NCBI RefSeq assembly: GCF_000283155.1
Contig: NW_004454163.1
Span: 22,733,616-22,797,615 of the forward strand
Length of the DNA: 64,000 nucleotides
Direction: 5' to 3'
From: Ceratotherium simum simum
Taxonomy: Eukaryota > Chordata > Mammalia > Perissodactyla > Rhinocerotidae
Shown here: positions 36,276 to 48,065 of the stretch, in pieces
How the letters are laid out: every line of letters begins with the position of its first letter
How positions within the stretch are numbered: the first letter of the stretch is position 1
Position numbers and translations under genes: made by a program
Notes under the pieces: model-generated
Database searches by the model: none
What the model was told of the DNA's origin: nothing
What the model saw: only the letters and a program-made list of their open reading frames with translations

Positions 36276-36375
36276 AAATATGGGCCACGAATTTGTGAGT
36301 CATCCTTACGCAGGGACCATGCTAATCTTCTCTGTATGATTCTAATTTTAGTATATGTGCTACTGAAACAAGCAC
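36276..36375 (-). pseudogene. U6 snRNA pseudogene
   Basis: On the minus strand it reads GTGCTTGTTTCAGTAGCACA, then TATACTAAAATTAGAATCAT, ACAGAGAAGATTAGCATGGT and CCCTGCGTAAGGATGAC. This is U6 from its first base through the catalytic ACAGAGA box and on to the 3' end, with scattered substitutions and a small deletion near the 3' end. No U6 promoter elements (TATA/PSE) are evident upstream, so it is a retrocopy. Confidence 0.95.
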
Positions 36376-36479
36376 CAAGACTTATTTTTTGATAGATGTA
36401 GGCCTTTGAAGCCCTGAAACTTTTTTTCATTGCTTTTCCTTCGCAATGAAAAAGATTGGAAATATAAAATATACTTCTT

Positions 36480-36791
36480 TTTATAAAATAATTAATTAAA
36501 GGATGAGCATTCCAGTAGAAAAACTAAGGATTGGATATTCAATTTACAGAAGTATAAATAGCCAATGGCATGATAAAATGTTCACTCTTAACAGTAGAGA
36601 AATGCAAATTAAAACAAAAATGAGTTAGCATTTTTCTTTGATCAAAGTAATGAAGATAAAAATAGATGATGACACCCTGTTCTGGAAAGCATATGAAAGA
36701 AATACAAACTCTCATATACTGCTTGGGGGACAGAAAATTTCTAGACTCTTTCTGGAAAGCAACGTGAGGATATGTGTTATCTATCTGTCTG

Positions 36792-36835
<44 letters not shown>

Positions 36836-37300
36836 CGTGTATATCTTTGTGTGTGGATGTGTGTAGTTGTGTGTGCATGTTTGTGTGTGTATCTTCATAA
36901 ATGTATGATCCAGATTTTCTGCTTCTAGGAGTTTATTCCAAGTCTGCAGCCATATTTTTTGCAAAGTTTTTAACTGTTAAGTATGTTCATTGTACTGTTA
37001 CTTTAATAGCAAATAAAAAGAAAAAAGACCCCAAGTATCCAAATAGGCAGTTACCTAGAAATTTCAGACAAAATCATATCATGGAACACTGTACATCTGT
37101 TGATAATGATGTAATGTAAAAATATTAAATCACATGTTAAATATTTAAAACATATTCTTAAGTGAATAACTCAGTTTTAAATCAGTATTAGTACATGAGT
37201 TCATATTTAAAAGGCAAAAAACATTAATTCATAGGAAAATATTTAGAGTAATATATACCCAAATATTAATAGTGATTTTTGCTTACCTTTGTAACAACAG
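36480..37300 (+). repeat. Old L1/HAL1 LINE fragment
   Basis: AGAGAAATGCAAATTAAAAC, AATACAAACTCTCATATACT, TTCTAGGAGTTTATTCCAAG and CATGGAACACTGTACATC follow the ORF2 3' region of an old L1. It is interrupted by a CTAT microsatellite. Confidence 0.7.
36779..36834 (+). repeat. (CTAT)n microsatellite
   Basis: About a dozen CTAT units with two CTGT variants near the left end, followed by a GT-rich stretch to 36890. Confidence 0.95.
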
Positions 37301-37666
37301 TAAAATGTGTATTTTTAATTTAATTTGTAAGGTGAAAAACAAAAAGCCAAGAATCTGATGTCATATTATGACTTTTGGGTACCCGAATTGAAGATTTCCT
37401 ACCACTAAAACTAACTCTATGCCACTGAACAGCTGAGAAAGGAGTGGTCTGGAGAATAAATGAAGATTATAATAATAGCCACATGGCCAAAGAACTTGCC
37501 AATGTGAATTGTTTAGTGTTTATGAGTTTTTTGGCAAATGGAATTTAACACATTCACCTCAGTATTATCAAACCAAGATACTGACTCCCTAAATAAATGT
37601 AAACTTTTAGAATTTTCTCTCTACAGAGGGTAAAATCATTTAAAAAAAATAGCCGCAAGTCTGAAA

Positions 37667-38005
37667 TAAAGGTGTCGGCAGGGTTGGTTCCTTCTGGAGG
37701 CTTTGAGTGAATCCATCCATGTCTGTCTCCTAACCTCTAATAGTTGCGGGCAATCCTTGACATTCCTTGGCTTGTAGATGCATCTCTCCTATCTCTGCAT
37801 CTCCTTCCTCTGTCTTTCTGTGTCCTCTCTTCTTATAAGGACACTAGTCATTGGATGTGGACCCCACCCTAAATCCAGGATGATTTCATCTCAAGATTCT
37901 TAACTAATTATATCTGTAAAGACGCTATTTCCAAGTGAGGTCACATTCTGAAGATCCAAGTATACATGAATTTTGGGGAGACATTATGCGACTCACTACA
38001 GACTC
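37667..38005 (-). mobile_element. MLT1-type MaLR LTR fragment
   Basis: GGTGTCGGCAGGGTTGGTTC, CAATCCTTGACATTCCTTGG, TCTTATAAGGACACTAGTCA and AGGTCACATTCTGAAGATCC are the reversed MaLR LTR order. The outer end is missing. Confidence 0.85.
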
Positions 38006-39495
38006 CTTTTATTTTTCCTCTCAAGGGCAATAATTTTTACTTGTATTCTCTAATAAACTTTATTTATTCAAAAATAAATAATTCAGTCCTATATTTTTAT
38101 TCATCTAAAATATGCATGACAATTAGAGCTTCTAACCAGCATGGGATAACCCATTACCACTCTGGTTTAATATCATCAGAGCCAAAAGCAAAGTAGTAGG
38201 ATGAATTAATTAGCTTGTTTTTGGAATAGTTCACAAATGCTGATTCCCATCTTTATAGATTTGTAGGAATCTGGCCTCCAAATTTGAAGCCTTCATTCAT
38301 ACTGTTCCATCTTCATTTCAATAGTTATAAAATGAATTTGGGAATGCAAATGTAATCTGAGCAGTTATATTCGTAATGGTGTCTGATATTTATTGCAAAA
38401 AGTCACAGACTTCATTTTCAATTTGAAATGAAGAAATAAAAACAGACGGAGAATAGCTTCATACCCTAAAAACATTAAACAAGTTTTGCAGAGCCTCTGC
38501 CTTCCTCTGCCCTGCTCTGTGACCCGGCTTAGTAACTCCTGTTGCATTTGTAGATATTGTGGGAATGTCTTCAATGCTACAAAGCACCAAGGAACCAGGA
38601 AGTACTACACATTGGCAGATTGGCTGTGGTTTTGACCTCTCCCCAGGATATATTTAGTAACTTATGCACTTTCTAGTATGTGGAATTAATTGATTTTCTA
38701 TATGAATCTACAGCACTTTAAAATGTATAGGATTTGAACCCATGTTTTCAATACATGTAAGATACATGGATATATTGATTTGGCTTTTAGGAAATTGGAA
38801 ATGCCAGAATGCTTCATTTGGATGATATAAATATTCAGGTGTAGAGACTCAAACATTTTTTTTTAACAATCCTCTGTCAGACAGGTGGTTTTGTTGTGTG
38901 TGTTTTTTACTAGGATAATGAGACATCTGCAATAACAAAGTAATTCAGAGTTACAACAAGGATTTTAAATCACTCCTATCAGTTTTGTTGTGGGAACCCA
39001 CGTCAACTAAATTTTAAAGTACTATTGTTAACTTTTGAGTGCTCTTCAGAGGAGGTTGTTTGGAATTGAATTTACAAGTTTCCTTGTGTTTCATGACCAA
39101 TGTAGAATAAACATAGTGATAAACGTGTTGGTATTTTATGGACTAAAAAATTGAAACAATCACATAGGATTTTATAAAAAAGTTAACATTAGGGGAATAA
39201 AGGAAATTATATTGTTTGAATAATACACTATCACTTATCATAAGTTCTAAGAAATTAGAAATAGAAGAATTACAGAGCTTGAAGGCACTTTGTAGTGGGG
39301 GTGGAAACAGGCAGAAGAAAATATGCTTTTAACAATAAAATATTTTTACAGCTAAGAAAAGCATTGCTACCTACACCGTAGTTCCTTTAGAATAAAATTT
39401 ACTTAGAAGCACCTACGAAACACACATGCACACTCACAAGCATACACATGCTGAGATTGAATCATAGGTTCCCTACAAGTAGAATAGGAACCACA
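38006..39495. other. Unique intronic sequence
   Basis: AT-rich with no assigned repeat and no exon-like segment. Short frames only. Confidence 0.4.
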
Positions 39496-39499
39496 CCAT

Positions 39500-39640
39500 T
39501 CATCTCATCCAAAGTTCTTGTTTTACAGAAGAGGCAACTGAGAACTGAAGAGTGACATTGCTGAGATCGACCACTAGTTAAGGGGATGATCCCAACTAGA
39601 CTGCAGGCATTCCAACTCCTAGTTATATGCTCTTTGTACT
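39500..39640 (-). repeat. Probable MIR SINE fragment
   Basis: TGTTTTACAGAAGAGGCAAC then GAGATCGACCACTAGTTAAG and CTAGACTGCAGGCATTCC fit a reversed MIR. Confidence 0.55.
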
Positions 39641-39795
39641 ACACAATGTTGTCATCTTTAGATCGCTTTGTTGTGAATGACTCTGGCTACTATGTGAATC
39701 TATAAAAGATCATTGATAGTAAAAATAATTTTAACATTTACAGCAATGATAACAACAAGATCCACTTTAACAACAGCTGCTACACTGAAAACAGT

Positions 39796-40533
39796 ATGAA
39801 GTTTCCTCAAAAAATTAAAAATAGAACTACCATATGATGCAGCTATCCCACTCCTGTACATAACCAAAAGAATTGAAATCAGGTTCTAGAAGAGATAACT
39901 GCACTCCCCTGTTCATTGCAGCGTTATTCACAACAGCCAAGACAGAGAAACAACCCACATATCCATTGACAGACAAATGGCTAAAGAAAAGGTGGCATAT
40001 ACATATAATGGAATATTATTCAGCTTTAAAACAGAGGGAAATCTTCCCATTTGCGACAACATGGATGGACCTGGAAGACATTATGCTAAGTGAAATAAGT
40101 CAGTCACAGAAGGACAAATACTGCATGATTCCACTTAGATGAGGTATCTAAAATAGTCAAACAGAGGCAGAGGATAGAATGGTAGTTGCCAAGGGAGAGG
40201 GAGAGAGGAAAATGAGGAGTTGTTCAAGGGGTATAAAGTGAGAGTTATGCAAGAGGAATAAGTTCTAGAGATCTGCTATACAACATAGTACCTATAGCTA
40301 ACAATACTATATGATGCATTTAAAAATTGTTAAGAAGGTAGGTCTCATGCTAAGTGTTTCTACTATAAAAAAAGCAAGAGGATGTGAAATCTTTTGGAAG
40401 CAGTGGATATATTTATTACCTTGATTGTGGTGGTGGTATCATGGAGGCATGCACATGTTCAAATTCATCAAAATCTATGTATTAAGTATGTGCAATGTTT
40501 GGCATATTAGGTGTACCTCAATAAAGCTGAAAA
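39796..40533 (+). mobile_element. L1 LINE 3' end
   Basis: CTACCATATGATGCAGCTAT, TTCATTGCAGCGTTATTCAC, ATGGAATATTATTCAGCTTT, GACATTATGCTAAGTGAAAT, GATTGTGGTGGTGGTATCAT and CAATAAAGCTGAAAAAA run through the ORF2 terminus and 3' UTR to the poly-A. 5'-truncated with no intact frame. Confidence 0.92.
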
Positions 40534-40599
40534 AAATCCCCATGAGAAGAAAAAATACCTTTATATATTTTTTCAAATTTAATCTTCATAATATTTTTT

Positions 40600-40745
40600 A
40601 TGTACATATCCCCATTTTATTGATGAGAAAACTTAGGTAGAGGGAGGGCTAGCAAATTCTTCAAGGTCACGTATCTAATAAGTGCTAGAGTAAAACTTCA
40701 AATCTAATTCTGCTTAAATTGAAAACCTATACTCTTAACTCTTAA
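40600..40745 (-). repeat. MIR SINE
   Basis: ATCCCCATTTTATTGATGAG, AAACTTAGGTAGAGGG, CAAGGTCACGTATCTAATAA and AAACTTCAAATCTAATTC give a clear reversed MIR core. Confidence 0.8.
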
Positions 40746-42887
40746 ACTGTAGGTAACGTGTTGCTGACCGTATGTTATGAACGTGTGGTTGCGTGAGTGG
40801 ATAAAGAGATAGTAGAGTAATGCAAGGACGGAAAGAGGTATCTATTGGATAATAAAAATTGAAGAGCAGCTTTGGAGCTGAATAACTCTAGAAGAGATTA
40901 AATTAAAGTTTTCCTACCAATTTATTTTTAAAATGCTATTTAATATTTCCACCAGCCCAACTCAGGAATGACATCCCAGATAACAACTTTTAGAAATACA
41001 CACACAAAAAAGCTTTTGATTACAGACAGGCTTCTCTCTACCCTACCTCCAATGAATGACTAAATGAATAAATACTGTGTTGAAAGATCTTTAGATATCA
41101 GCTATCTGGTTGGGGCTCAAAAAATTGCTTGTTCATGGTGATTGTTGGTTTAACTCCTGAAGATACCTCCTCTTTCTAACAGGCGAACATTTTTTCTAAG
41201 TAAGAGAACAACTTAACTCTACTTTATACTGAATTTGAGGTTTCATTGATCTCTTAGGTTGATCTACTGTCAAAAATGGAATCATCAATTGTTTCCTGCC
41301 TGTCTGTCCACTGCTCAGTTCTGGGTTTACGTAATCATTATAGATGAAAATACCTTGCGCTTTGCATTTGCTGCTGATGTCCCTGTTAGGTCCCAGCCTA
41401 GGCCAGGTTGGTCTCTGAAGAGAATGGTCTATAGGATCCCAGCAGGAGACAAGACACAGCCCAGAGTCTTCACCTAAGAGCAGTCCTGGTTGTAATTAAG
41501 GCAGCACATAGTACTCTTGCTTACTTTCTCTGAGCCTTATTATCCTTATCTCTGAAGTGGGAGTAATAATGTATTCTGAGCCAAAATCATAGACTATCTG
41601 AAAATCGTCAGAAAGTAATCTGCAAATGGTAGTTATATTTACATCTATTAAATGCTTAATTTTATAAACTATTTTAAAAGCAGTTTGTCATTTGATTCTC
41701 AAAAGAACATTATAAGATGGAAAAGTGAGTATTATTTCCTAATTCCTTTATATGGGAAATTGAGATTAAAAGAGCTTTCAATACATCTAAAACTTGCCCA
41801 GCCAAGTACCCCTCACAGCAAAGAAGCAGGAACATTTGCGACCTAGAATTCTGAATGTCCAGAATGCCTCTCTGAAAGCCAAAATGTCCGGTTCTGCTTA
41901 TCACTGCATCCTATGCTTGTCTAGACGTAGAAGAAGGTCACAGATTTAATTCCGTTGGTAAAGGCTTGGTACAGAAGGCATTGAATTTAGAATCAGAAGA
42001 CTTGGGTAAAGATATTTTGAAAGAGGAATTTAATTTTTTTATCCCTCTGTGTAAAACTAGCGTTTATATACTATGGTAAAACAGATTCAGTCCAATCTAA
42101 GGAAGCAACTCCTCACAAGCAAATGGTTGGAGTGGGTTCCCTCCCTTGGAGAATTTCTCATTCTAAGGTGTTCCTGCCTTACTTACAGGACCACTTTGTT
42201 AGATGTACATCTAAATAGTATTAGATATGCCATTTGACTAGACATTTAGACCTCTTTTAATGTTGGGAATTTATGTATATATTTTAATGTTTTTTATACT
42301 TAACCTACAATTTCCAGATGTCTGTAGTGAGAGAGACTCCACAGCTATATTCTAGAATAAAACGCAAAATAAAAAAATTTTAACCTCAACTATAATATTC
42401 CAAGGAAATTTGGCAGGATTTTCAAAGTGGCCTAGGCACTAGTCTATATTGCATGTTAAACCTTCACTACAGATGTCATAGAGAGGATGAGATGAATAGG
42501 TCTCCTACTGTACATGGTTGGAAGGAATATTCTCCTCAGTAGCTTGGGCTGTTCAGGTGAGATCCCACTGGGGGGACACTTAATGGATGGTCATTGAATT
42601 TCTAATGTTTACTTTAAGTTGTTAGTAGGCTTTTGTTTTACTCAAAACTGAATGAATGATTCTGACAGATAGTGAGCCCAAAGTATATAAATCAAAATTT
42701 GGAAAATTATAAGGAGAAATTTTCATATCTACTTTATAGTGAGATGTTTTAACTAACTTCTATTAAAAATTGATAGATTCTGCACATGAAAGCCGCTTGA
42801 TTTAAAGTCAAATGAATGGAAAAGAATGCAGGGCATTCAAAAAGATTTCCATTTATATATCAAAATCTTGCATATGATAAGATGGTT
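40746..42887. other. Intronic sequence, mostly unique
   Basis: Weak MIR-like traces may exist at 41510-41580 (+) and 41690-41830 (-). The rest shows no gene or assignable repeat. Confidence 0.35.
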
Positions 42888-43238
42888 TGTCAGTCAGAGT
42901 TCAACCAGAGAAACAGAACCATAGGAGATTTATTGCAAGGAATTGGCTTAAGTGATTGTGACAGCTAGCTACACGATTCCAAAATCTACAGGGCAGGCCA
43001 TCAGGAAAGAAAGCCTGGAACTCGCAAGCTGAAGCTAATGTCTACAGGTGAAATTTCTTCTTCAGGGAAGCCTCAGCTCTGTTCTTAATGCCTTTCACCT
43101 GATTGGATCTGGCCCACTCAGATTATCTAGGGCAATATCCCTCACTTAAAATCAGTTGAATATGGATGTTAGTCACATCTACAAAATACCCTCACAACAC
43201 CACCTAGCCAAGTTGACACATAAAACTGATCATCACAG
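42888..43238 (-). repeat. LTR-like interspersed repeat (probably ERVL/MaLR class)
   Basis: GTCAGAGTTCAACCAGAGAA, ACAGAACCATAGGAGATTTA, CTGATTGGATCTGGCCCACT and AGCCAAGTTGACACATAAAA match a common mammalian LTR-type repeat in reverse. Family name uncertain. Confidence 0.65.
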
Positions 43239-44106
43239 ATGGTATTTCAAATCAGTTGTTGGAGATGGTATTGACATAATTGTCCATCCATTTCAAAGAA
43301 AAATGAAGTTAAATTTCTACTTAATACAAAAGAGTATATTCTTGATGGTCTAAAACTATTTCAGATAAGACCACTATGAAAGTCATGAGCTGCAATGATT
43401 AGGTAAGCATTTCTTCGCATAGTTCTCTCCCTATTAGTTTTTTAATTTCTTGGAAGAACTCTATACTCCCTCTGCCTGGGTGATCAGCAACAGCGCCTAT
43501 GAAAGGGTGCAAATGTTAACAAATATAAGATCAATGCCTTGTTAAGAAATCAAGTGAGCACAAGCCTACTTGAGACATGACGGATGCCTTGTGTTCCAAA
43601 TTATCTATTCACTGCCTTGCTACTGATGTTGGACATTGTATTTTAACCTAATATTTCATTTGTATTAAGCACTGCTTTAGTGGATCTTTCAACAGTTGTT
43701 TTGTGTGTGTGCCTTCCATGTGTCATACACTGTAGTGGACTCTATGGATAAACAATTAAAACACTAATAATAACAAAAACAACAACAGCACCAACATCAT
43801 TCTCAGTCCATTTCTTTAAGGAGCTTCCAGTCTGTTTTATAAAATTAGAAGCTACTTAAGAGAACAACGTTTTATGTTACAGCTTTCTTTGTGTCGGGTG
43901 GGTTTATCAAATTGTCTTCTCTAATAGTACTATTTATTGAAGGCAACTGCCCCTTGCCATTAACAACTCTGTTCTAACCATCACTTAAAATAATATCTCC
44001 TATTAATAGTAAGTTAGAATTCTCCTTAAGTACCAAGATTTACTCATCTTCTTATGTAAAAATCTGTAAATACGTAACTTTTTACATGATATAAGTATCA
44101 TTTCTC
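43239..44106. other. Unique intronic sequence
   Basis: A possible L2 trace at 43690-43860 (GGAGCTTCCAGTCTGTTTTA). Nothing else recognised. Confidence 0.35.
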
Positions 44107-44120
44107 TAACAGTTTATTTT

Positions 44121-44432
44121 ATTTATTTATTTATTTATTTTTTGTGAGGAAGGTCAGCCCTGAGCTAACATCCATGCTAATCCTCCTCTTTTTGCTGAGG
44201 AAGACTGGCTCTGAGCTAACATCTATTGTCAATCCTCCTCCTTTTCTTTTTTTCCCCAAAGCCCCAGTAGATAGTTGTATGTCATAGCTGCACATCCTTC
44301 TAGTTGCTGTATGTGGGATGCGGCCTCAGCATGGCCGGAGAAGCAGTGTGTCGGTGCGTGCCCGGGATCCAAACCCGGGCCGCCAGTAGCGGAGCGCACG
44401 CACTTAACTGCTAAGCCGTGAGGCCGGCCCGC
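44121..44432 (-). mobile_element. ERE SINE, long-tailed variant
   Basis: An (ATTT)n tail, GAGGAAGGTCAGCCCTGAGC, GAGGAAGACTGGCTCTGAGC, AAGCCCCAGTAGATAGTTG, GCGGCCTCAGCATGGCCGG and the reversed head ending GTGAGGCCGGCCC. Flanked by TAACAGTTTATTTT (44107-44120) and TAATAGTTTATTTT (44433-44446), a duplication with one mismatch. It sits about 930 bp upstream of the second DCC exon. Confidence 0.95.
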
Positions 44433-44446
44433 TAATAGTTTATTTT

Positions 44447-45361
44447 CTTTATGCATTTTCCTTGGCACCAAATATTTGTGCCATTTCAGATTAATGGAGA
44501 AAACAAAGAGAGATTATATTTTTATCCTTATCAGGGTTGTTCAACTCCTTGGCATTTAAGGACATGTCAATTTAAGCTGAGTTCTCAACGTCTCAAGTCA
44601 CTTGGTCTTTTGACAAGTGTCATTTGTTTTACAATAATTTGTCATGTTAATGAGCTACTTTGAGATTTAGCTAAAAGGAAAATTATTTACATAAAAAATT
44701 TACACATATCACACTAATGATCCACGGGCCCTCTCTTGTTTGCCTATACTCTCTGTGCCCTCTAAAATAAGCCCTAATGTCATCACTGTGTACAATGTGG
44801 TAAGTCCAAATTATCATAAAGGTAGACTTTCTTCATGCTCTCGTATGGAAGCTGATATAAAATGAAGTATGCCTTGTGATAGTTTTTAGAGACAAAAGCC
44901 CTAGTATTTTCTGCTGAAGTGCAATGGCTTTGGATTCTTCTTTCTTGGCCCAAAGAAAACATAATCACTGACCTTGAATGAATGATGAAGACATAAATTT
45001 TTGGAAGGACTTTTCTTGATTTATAGACAGGCCTCTTCTGGACTGTGTGGAAAAATGATCCTTGCTATTTTTTATTATTTCTTCATAGTTCATGTTTCAT
45101 ATTCTGCATCTGCCCTGAGGCTATTTTCAGGGATACATTTTTTTAAATTGGAAAAAATAAATGAGGATATATGAAAAATAATCTGATTTCTCACTTTAAT
45201 ATTCCTGCCTTTTTGGCCAAAACAACAATAATCACCACAACAATCACAAACAATATAAAGCGTGTCTACCATTGTTGAAATTTTACTAAAACTTTGAAAA
45301 CCAGCTAGAAATACATGTTATTCAGTAACTTTTTTTTTCCCTGTGGAAAATTCTTTCACAG
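44447..45361. other. Unique intronic flank of the second DCC exon
   Basis: No repeat recognised. The last 30 bases hold a T9 run and the acceptor. CAGTAAC at 45323-45329 is a plausible branch-site region. Confidence 0.5.
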
Positions 45362-45472
45362 GACTAGAGAAAGGAAGTCAGTACAGTTTCCAAGTGTCAG
45401 CTACGACAGTCAATGGCACTGGACCACCTTCCAACTGGTATACAGCGGAGACCCCAGAGAATGATCTAGATG
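45362..45472 (+). CDS. DCC: DCC internal exon, second part of the third fibronectin type III domain
   Basis: This 111-nt exon completes the FN3 domain begun at 33293. The G left by the previous exon joins GA here to make glycine, giving [19 protein letters not shown], then [18 protein letters not shown] and one base of the next codon. Typical FN3 features are the EF-loop leucine, the F-strand Y-F-V alternation and the NGTGPPS turn before the G strand. NGT (45412-45420) is a potential N-glycosylation sequon. The acceptor is a strong T-rich run ending ttcacag, and the donor is GATG/gtaaga, close to consensus. Both ends are phase 1 and the length is 37 codons, so skipping would keep the frame but delete half of the domain. 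Codon 45403-45405 is ACG (Thr), where I recall human DCC having Met. The domain links the immunoglobulin horseshoe to the netrin-binding FN3 repeats 4-6 (established knowledge). Confidence 0.97.
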
Positions 45473-46589
45473 GTAAGATCTTTCCCTAATTACTATTACT
45501 CTGATTTCTATCTTCTTAGTTACTTCAGTTTCAAAGCACCCCTTAAAAAAAGTTGATGAACTCCAACCTTGGCGTTATTTATTCCTCCTGTATCTTTGGA
45601 TGCAAAACAAAATCCTTAATGAATGTAGAGTCTTCAACAACGCCATACAAATATAAATTAATTATGCTTTAATTATGACACTCATAATAAGTTACTTTTT
45701 TGTCAAGATAATTTGAAATGATTTTTTTGTACTCATTTTATTTTGAATAATTGACCTTAAATATTTTCTTCACAGGAACTGCTACAATTTCTGATAATAC
45801 TCATGAAATATAATTACATAGTTTCTCTTGCCCTTTTATGATGCTTCTGCAAAACTGCAATATGTATTTTCGACTTGCTTATGATATGGTCATTAATAAT
45901 CAACACTTTGTTTCTTTTATATACAAAACAGTCTGCCTTATTTGCTTAATTGATAATTATGTGAGACGTGGATGAGATATTGAGATTCATATAAATAAGT
46001 CACATATCAATAGATTAAATATAAGCAAAATCTTCAAAACAGCAATATACCATGTAGAATTAGAGTTACAATTGAAAGAGGTAGAAATTCATGAAAATGA
46101 GAGGTACTTGAAACTTAAAGGTAGGTGATCAAAACTGGGACCAAGGAAAAATGACTAGAAGAATAAATGCATATGTATTAAAAATGTGATGGCACAGGAT
46201 GACTGCCTAAATAACAGACAATGAAATTCCCTTATTCCTTAACTGATAGAAATGAAAGTATTCAAGTTAGTGGAAGGTAAAAATTCTATATCCTTTCCTT
46301 TTCTTCTCCTTTTTCTCTCTTCCTCCTTCCCGCCTCATTTTTTTCTTGTCCCCGTTCTTCTACCCTCACCTTTTCTCAAATCTGTCCTCCCTACCTCTTC
46401 CTTGAACTCCTACTTCTCATTTTCCTCTTCCTTGATCTTTCCTGTCTTCTCTTTCTAAATAATTCATCTTCATTCATGATTTTAAGATAGTCACAGATTT
46501 GGTTTTACAAAATAATTATGGTGGCAGTAAAACAATCAACAAATACTATTTCCACAATAACAGTAATTACTGCCATGTAACAGCACATG
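45473..46589. other. Unique intronic flank downstream of the second DCC exon
   Basis: AT-rich, with a pyrimidine-rich patch at 46290-46450 (TTCC/CTTC-rich, not a clean microsatellite). No gene seen. Confidence 0.45.
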
Positions 46590-47215
46590 AATTCAAAGAA
46601 TATTGATAGGAAACTTACTAAACATCAGATACTGTACTTAGCTTTGAGGATATAATAATAAATAAGAAAGACATGGTCCTTTCCTTGTGGAGCTTAGAGT
46701 ATAGCAAAGAAAGACAGACATTCTAGGTAAAGTGATAGGAAACGGATGTTTTTATAGGGCAAAGCTGATTGAATATTGGCAATATCCTATAGTTCAACAT
46801 GGGATGGATGGGTAGACCGATGGGCAAACAGACAGACATATAGAAGACTTGCATTTAAACGGAGACTTGAAGGATGAATAGGAATTAGCTATAAAGAACT
46901 ATACATTAGAAATTGAGGGAGCAAGAGTAGAGGGCAAGTTAAATGCAAGTTTTAAGTCAAGATAGACCATGGCACTATTAGGGGTGTGAAAACAAAGACC
47001 ATCGAACTGAAACACAGAGATGGCATGTGAGGAGATTTGTAAGACACGCAGATTGTAAACCTGGCAAGACCAAATTAAGAATTTTGAACTTTGTCTTAAG
47101 AATGTCGTTAAAGCAATAACTTGCTTTATCTTCAGCAAGTCATTAAGGGACTTTTTAAAATAGTGACTTAATTATATTTGCATTTTGAAGAGATTACTCT
47201 GGCTGAAGCATAAAA
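46590..47215 (-). repeat. L2 LINE fragment, reversed
   Basis: CAGATACTGTACTTAGCTTT, GACATGGTCCTTTCCTTGTG, GAGACTTGAAGGATGAATAG, GAATTTTGAACTTTGTCTTA and GAGATTACTCTGGCTGAAG follow the L2 ORF2-to-3'-end order backwards. Confidence 0.7.
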
Positions 47216-47404
47216 AATATATTAGAAATAGGCAAACATGGGCAAAACCAGGTAGGAAAATCCTAAGGTGATATTAGATTTTATAGAAAAGTAACTTGAG
47301 GCTTAGAAGGTGTTATTTAACTTGTCTTAAGTTATATAAATTAAGAAGCTGTGGAGTTGCACAAAGTCATACTTCACAATGCTTATATCCTTTACTAATA
47401 GGTT

Positions 47405-48065
47405 AAGAAACATTAATTCATGTATTTATTCAATGTGTATTTCTTCTTGAAGGTCTGTATATACCAGGCATTAATTCAGGTACTAGGGGTAAAGCAATAA
47501 ATAAAGTCGCTACTTTCAAGGAGTATAAATTGTATTGAGGGGGCTGGCCCTGTGGTGTAGTGGTTAAGTGCACCTGCTCCACTGCTGGCGGCCCAGGTTC
47601 AGATCCCGGGCGTGAACCACCGCTTGTCAGGCCATGCTGTGGCTGTGTCCCATATAAAGTAGAGGAAGATGGGCACGGATGTTAGCCCAGGGCCAGTCTT
47701 CCTCAGCAAAAAGAGGAGGATTGGCGTGGATGTTAGCTCAGAGCTGATCTTCCTCACAAAAAAAAGAAAAAAATTTTATCGAGATAGAGGTAGATAGTGA
47801 TAAACGCTCTGAAGAAAAATAAAGCACGGTAGAAGGAATAGCAAATGATTGGGGAGTATTGTTCAATATAGGGGGTTGAGGAGATCTCTCTGATTAAGTA
47901 AAATATGAGCGCAGACCTTGAGGAAGTGAAGGAGGCAGCCTTGTGAAATGGGTCAGACCAGAGCCCTTCAGACATAAGGAACAGCAAGAACAGACGTCCT
48001 GAGATTGGAGCCCAGCGGTGGCTGAAGGATGGCAAGCAGGCCAGGGCAGCTGCACCTAAAGTCAT
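47405..48065 (-). repeat. L2 LINE fragment split by an ERE
   Basis: The left part has ACCAGGCATTAATTCAGGTA and AAAGCAATAAATAAAGTC. After the ERE the right part continues with AGATAGTGATAAACGCTCTG, GCAGACCTTGAGGAAGTGAA and GGAACAGCAAGAACAGACG, which is the reversed L2 3' region. Confidence 0.75.
47540..47768 (+). mobile_element. ERE SINE inserted in L2
   Basis: GGGCTGGCCCTGTGGTGTAG head, GGTTCAGATCCCGGGC B box, CATATAAAGTAGAGGAAGAT, AGCAAAAAGAGGAGGATTGG and an A-rich tail. The flanks TTGTATTGAG and TTTTATCGAG are an imperfect duplication, and the L2 resumes after it. Confidence 0.93.

Noticed and set aside
36276..36375. Functional U6 snRNA gene
   Set aside because: Substitutions, a small deletion near the 3' end, no upstream TATA/PSE, and an L1 tail attached directly.
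39873..40142. 89-residue frame with LINE-like text (HIMEYYSALK)
   Set aside because: A real homology, but to the L1 ORF2 terminus in a truncated copy; it is not a gene and is covered by the L1 entry.
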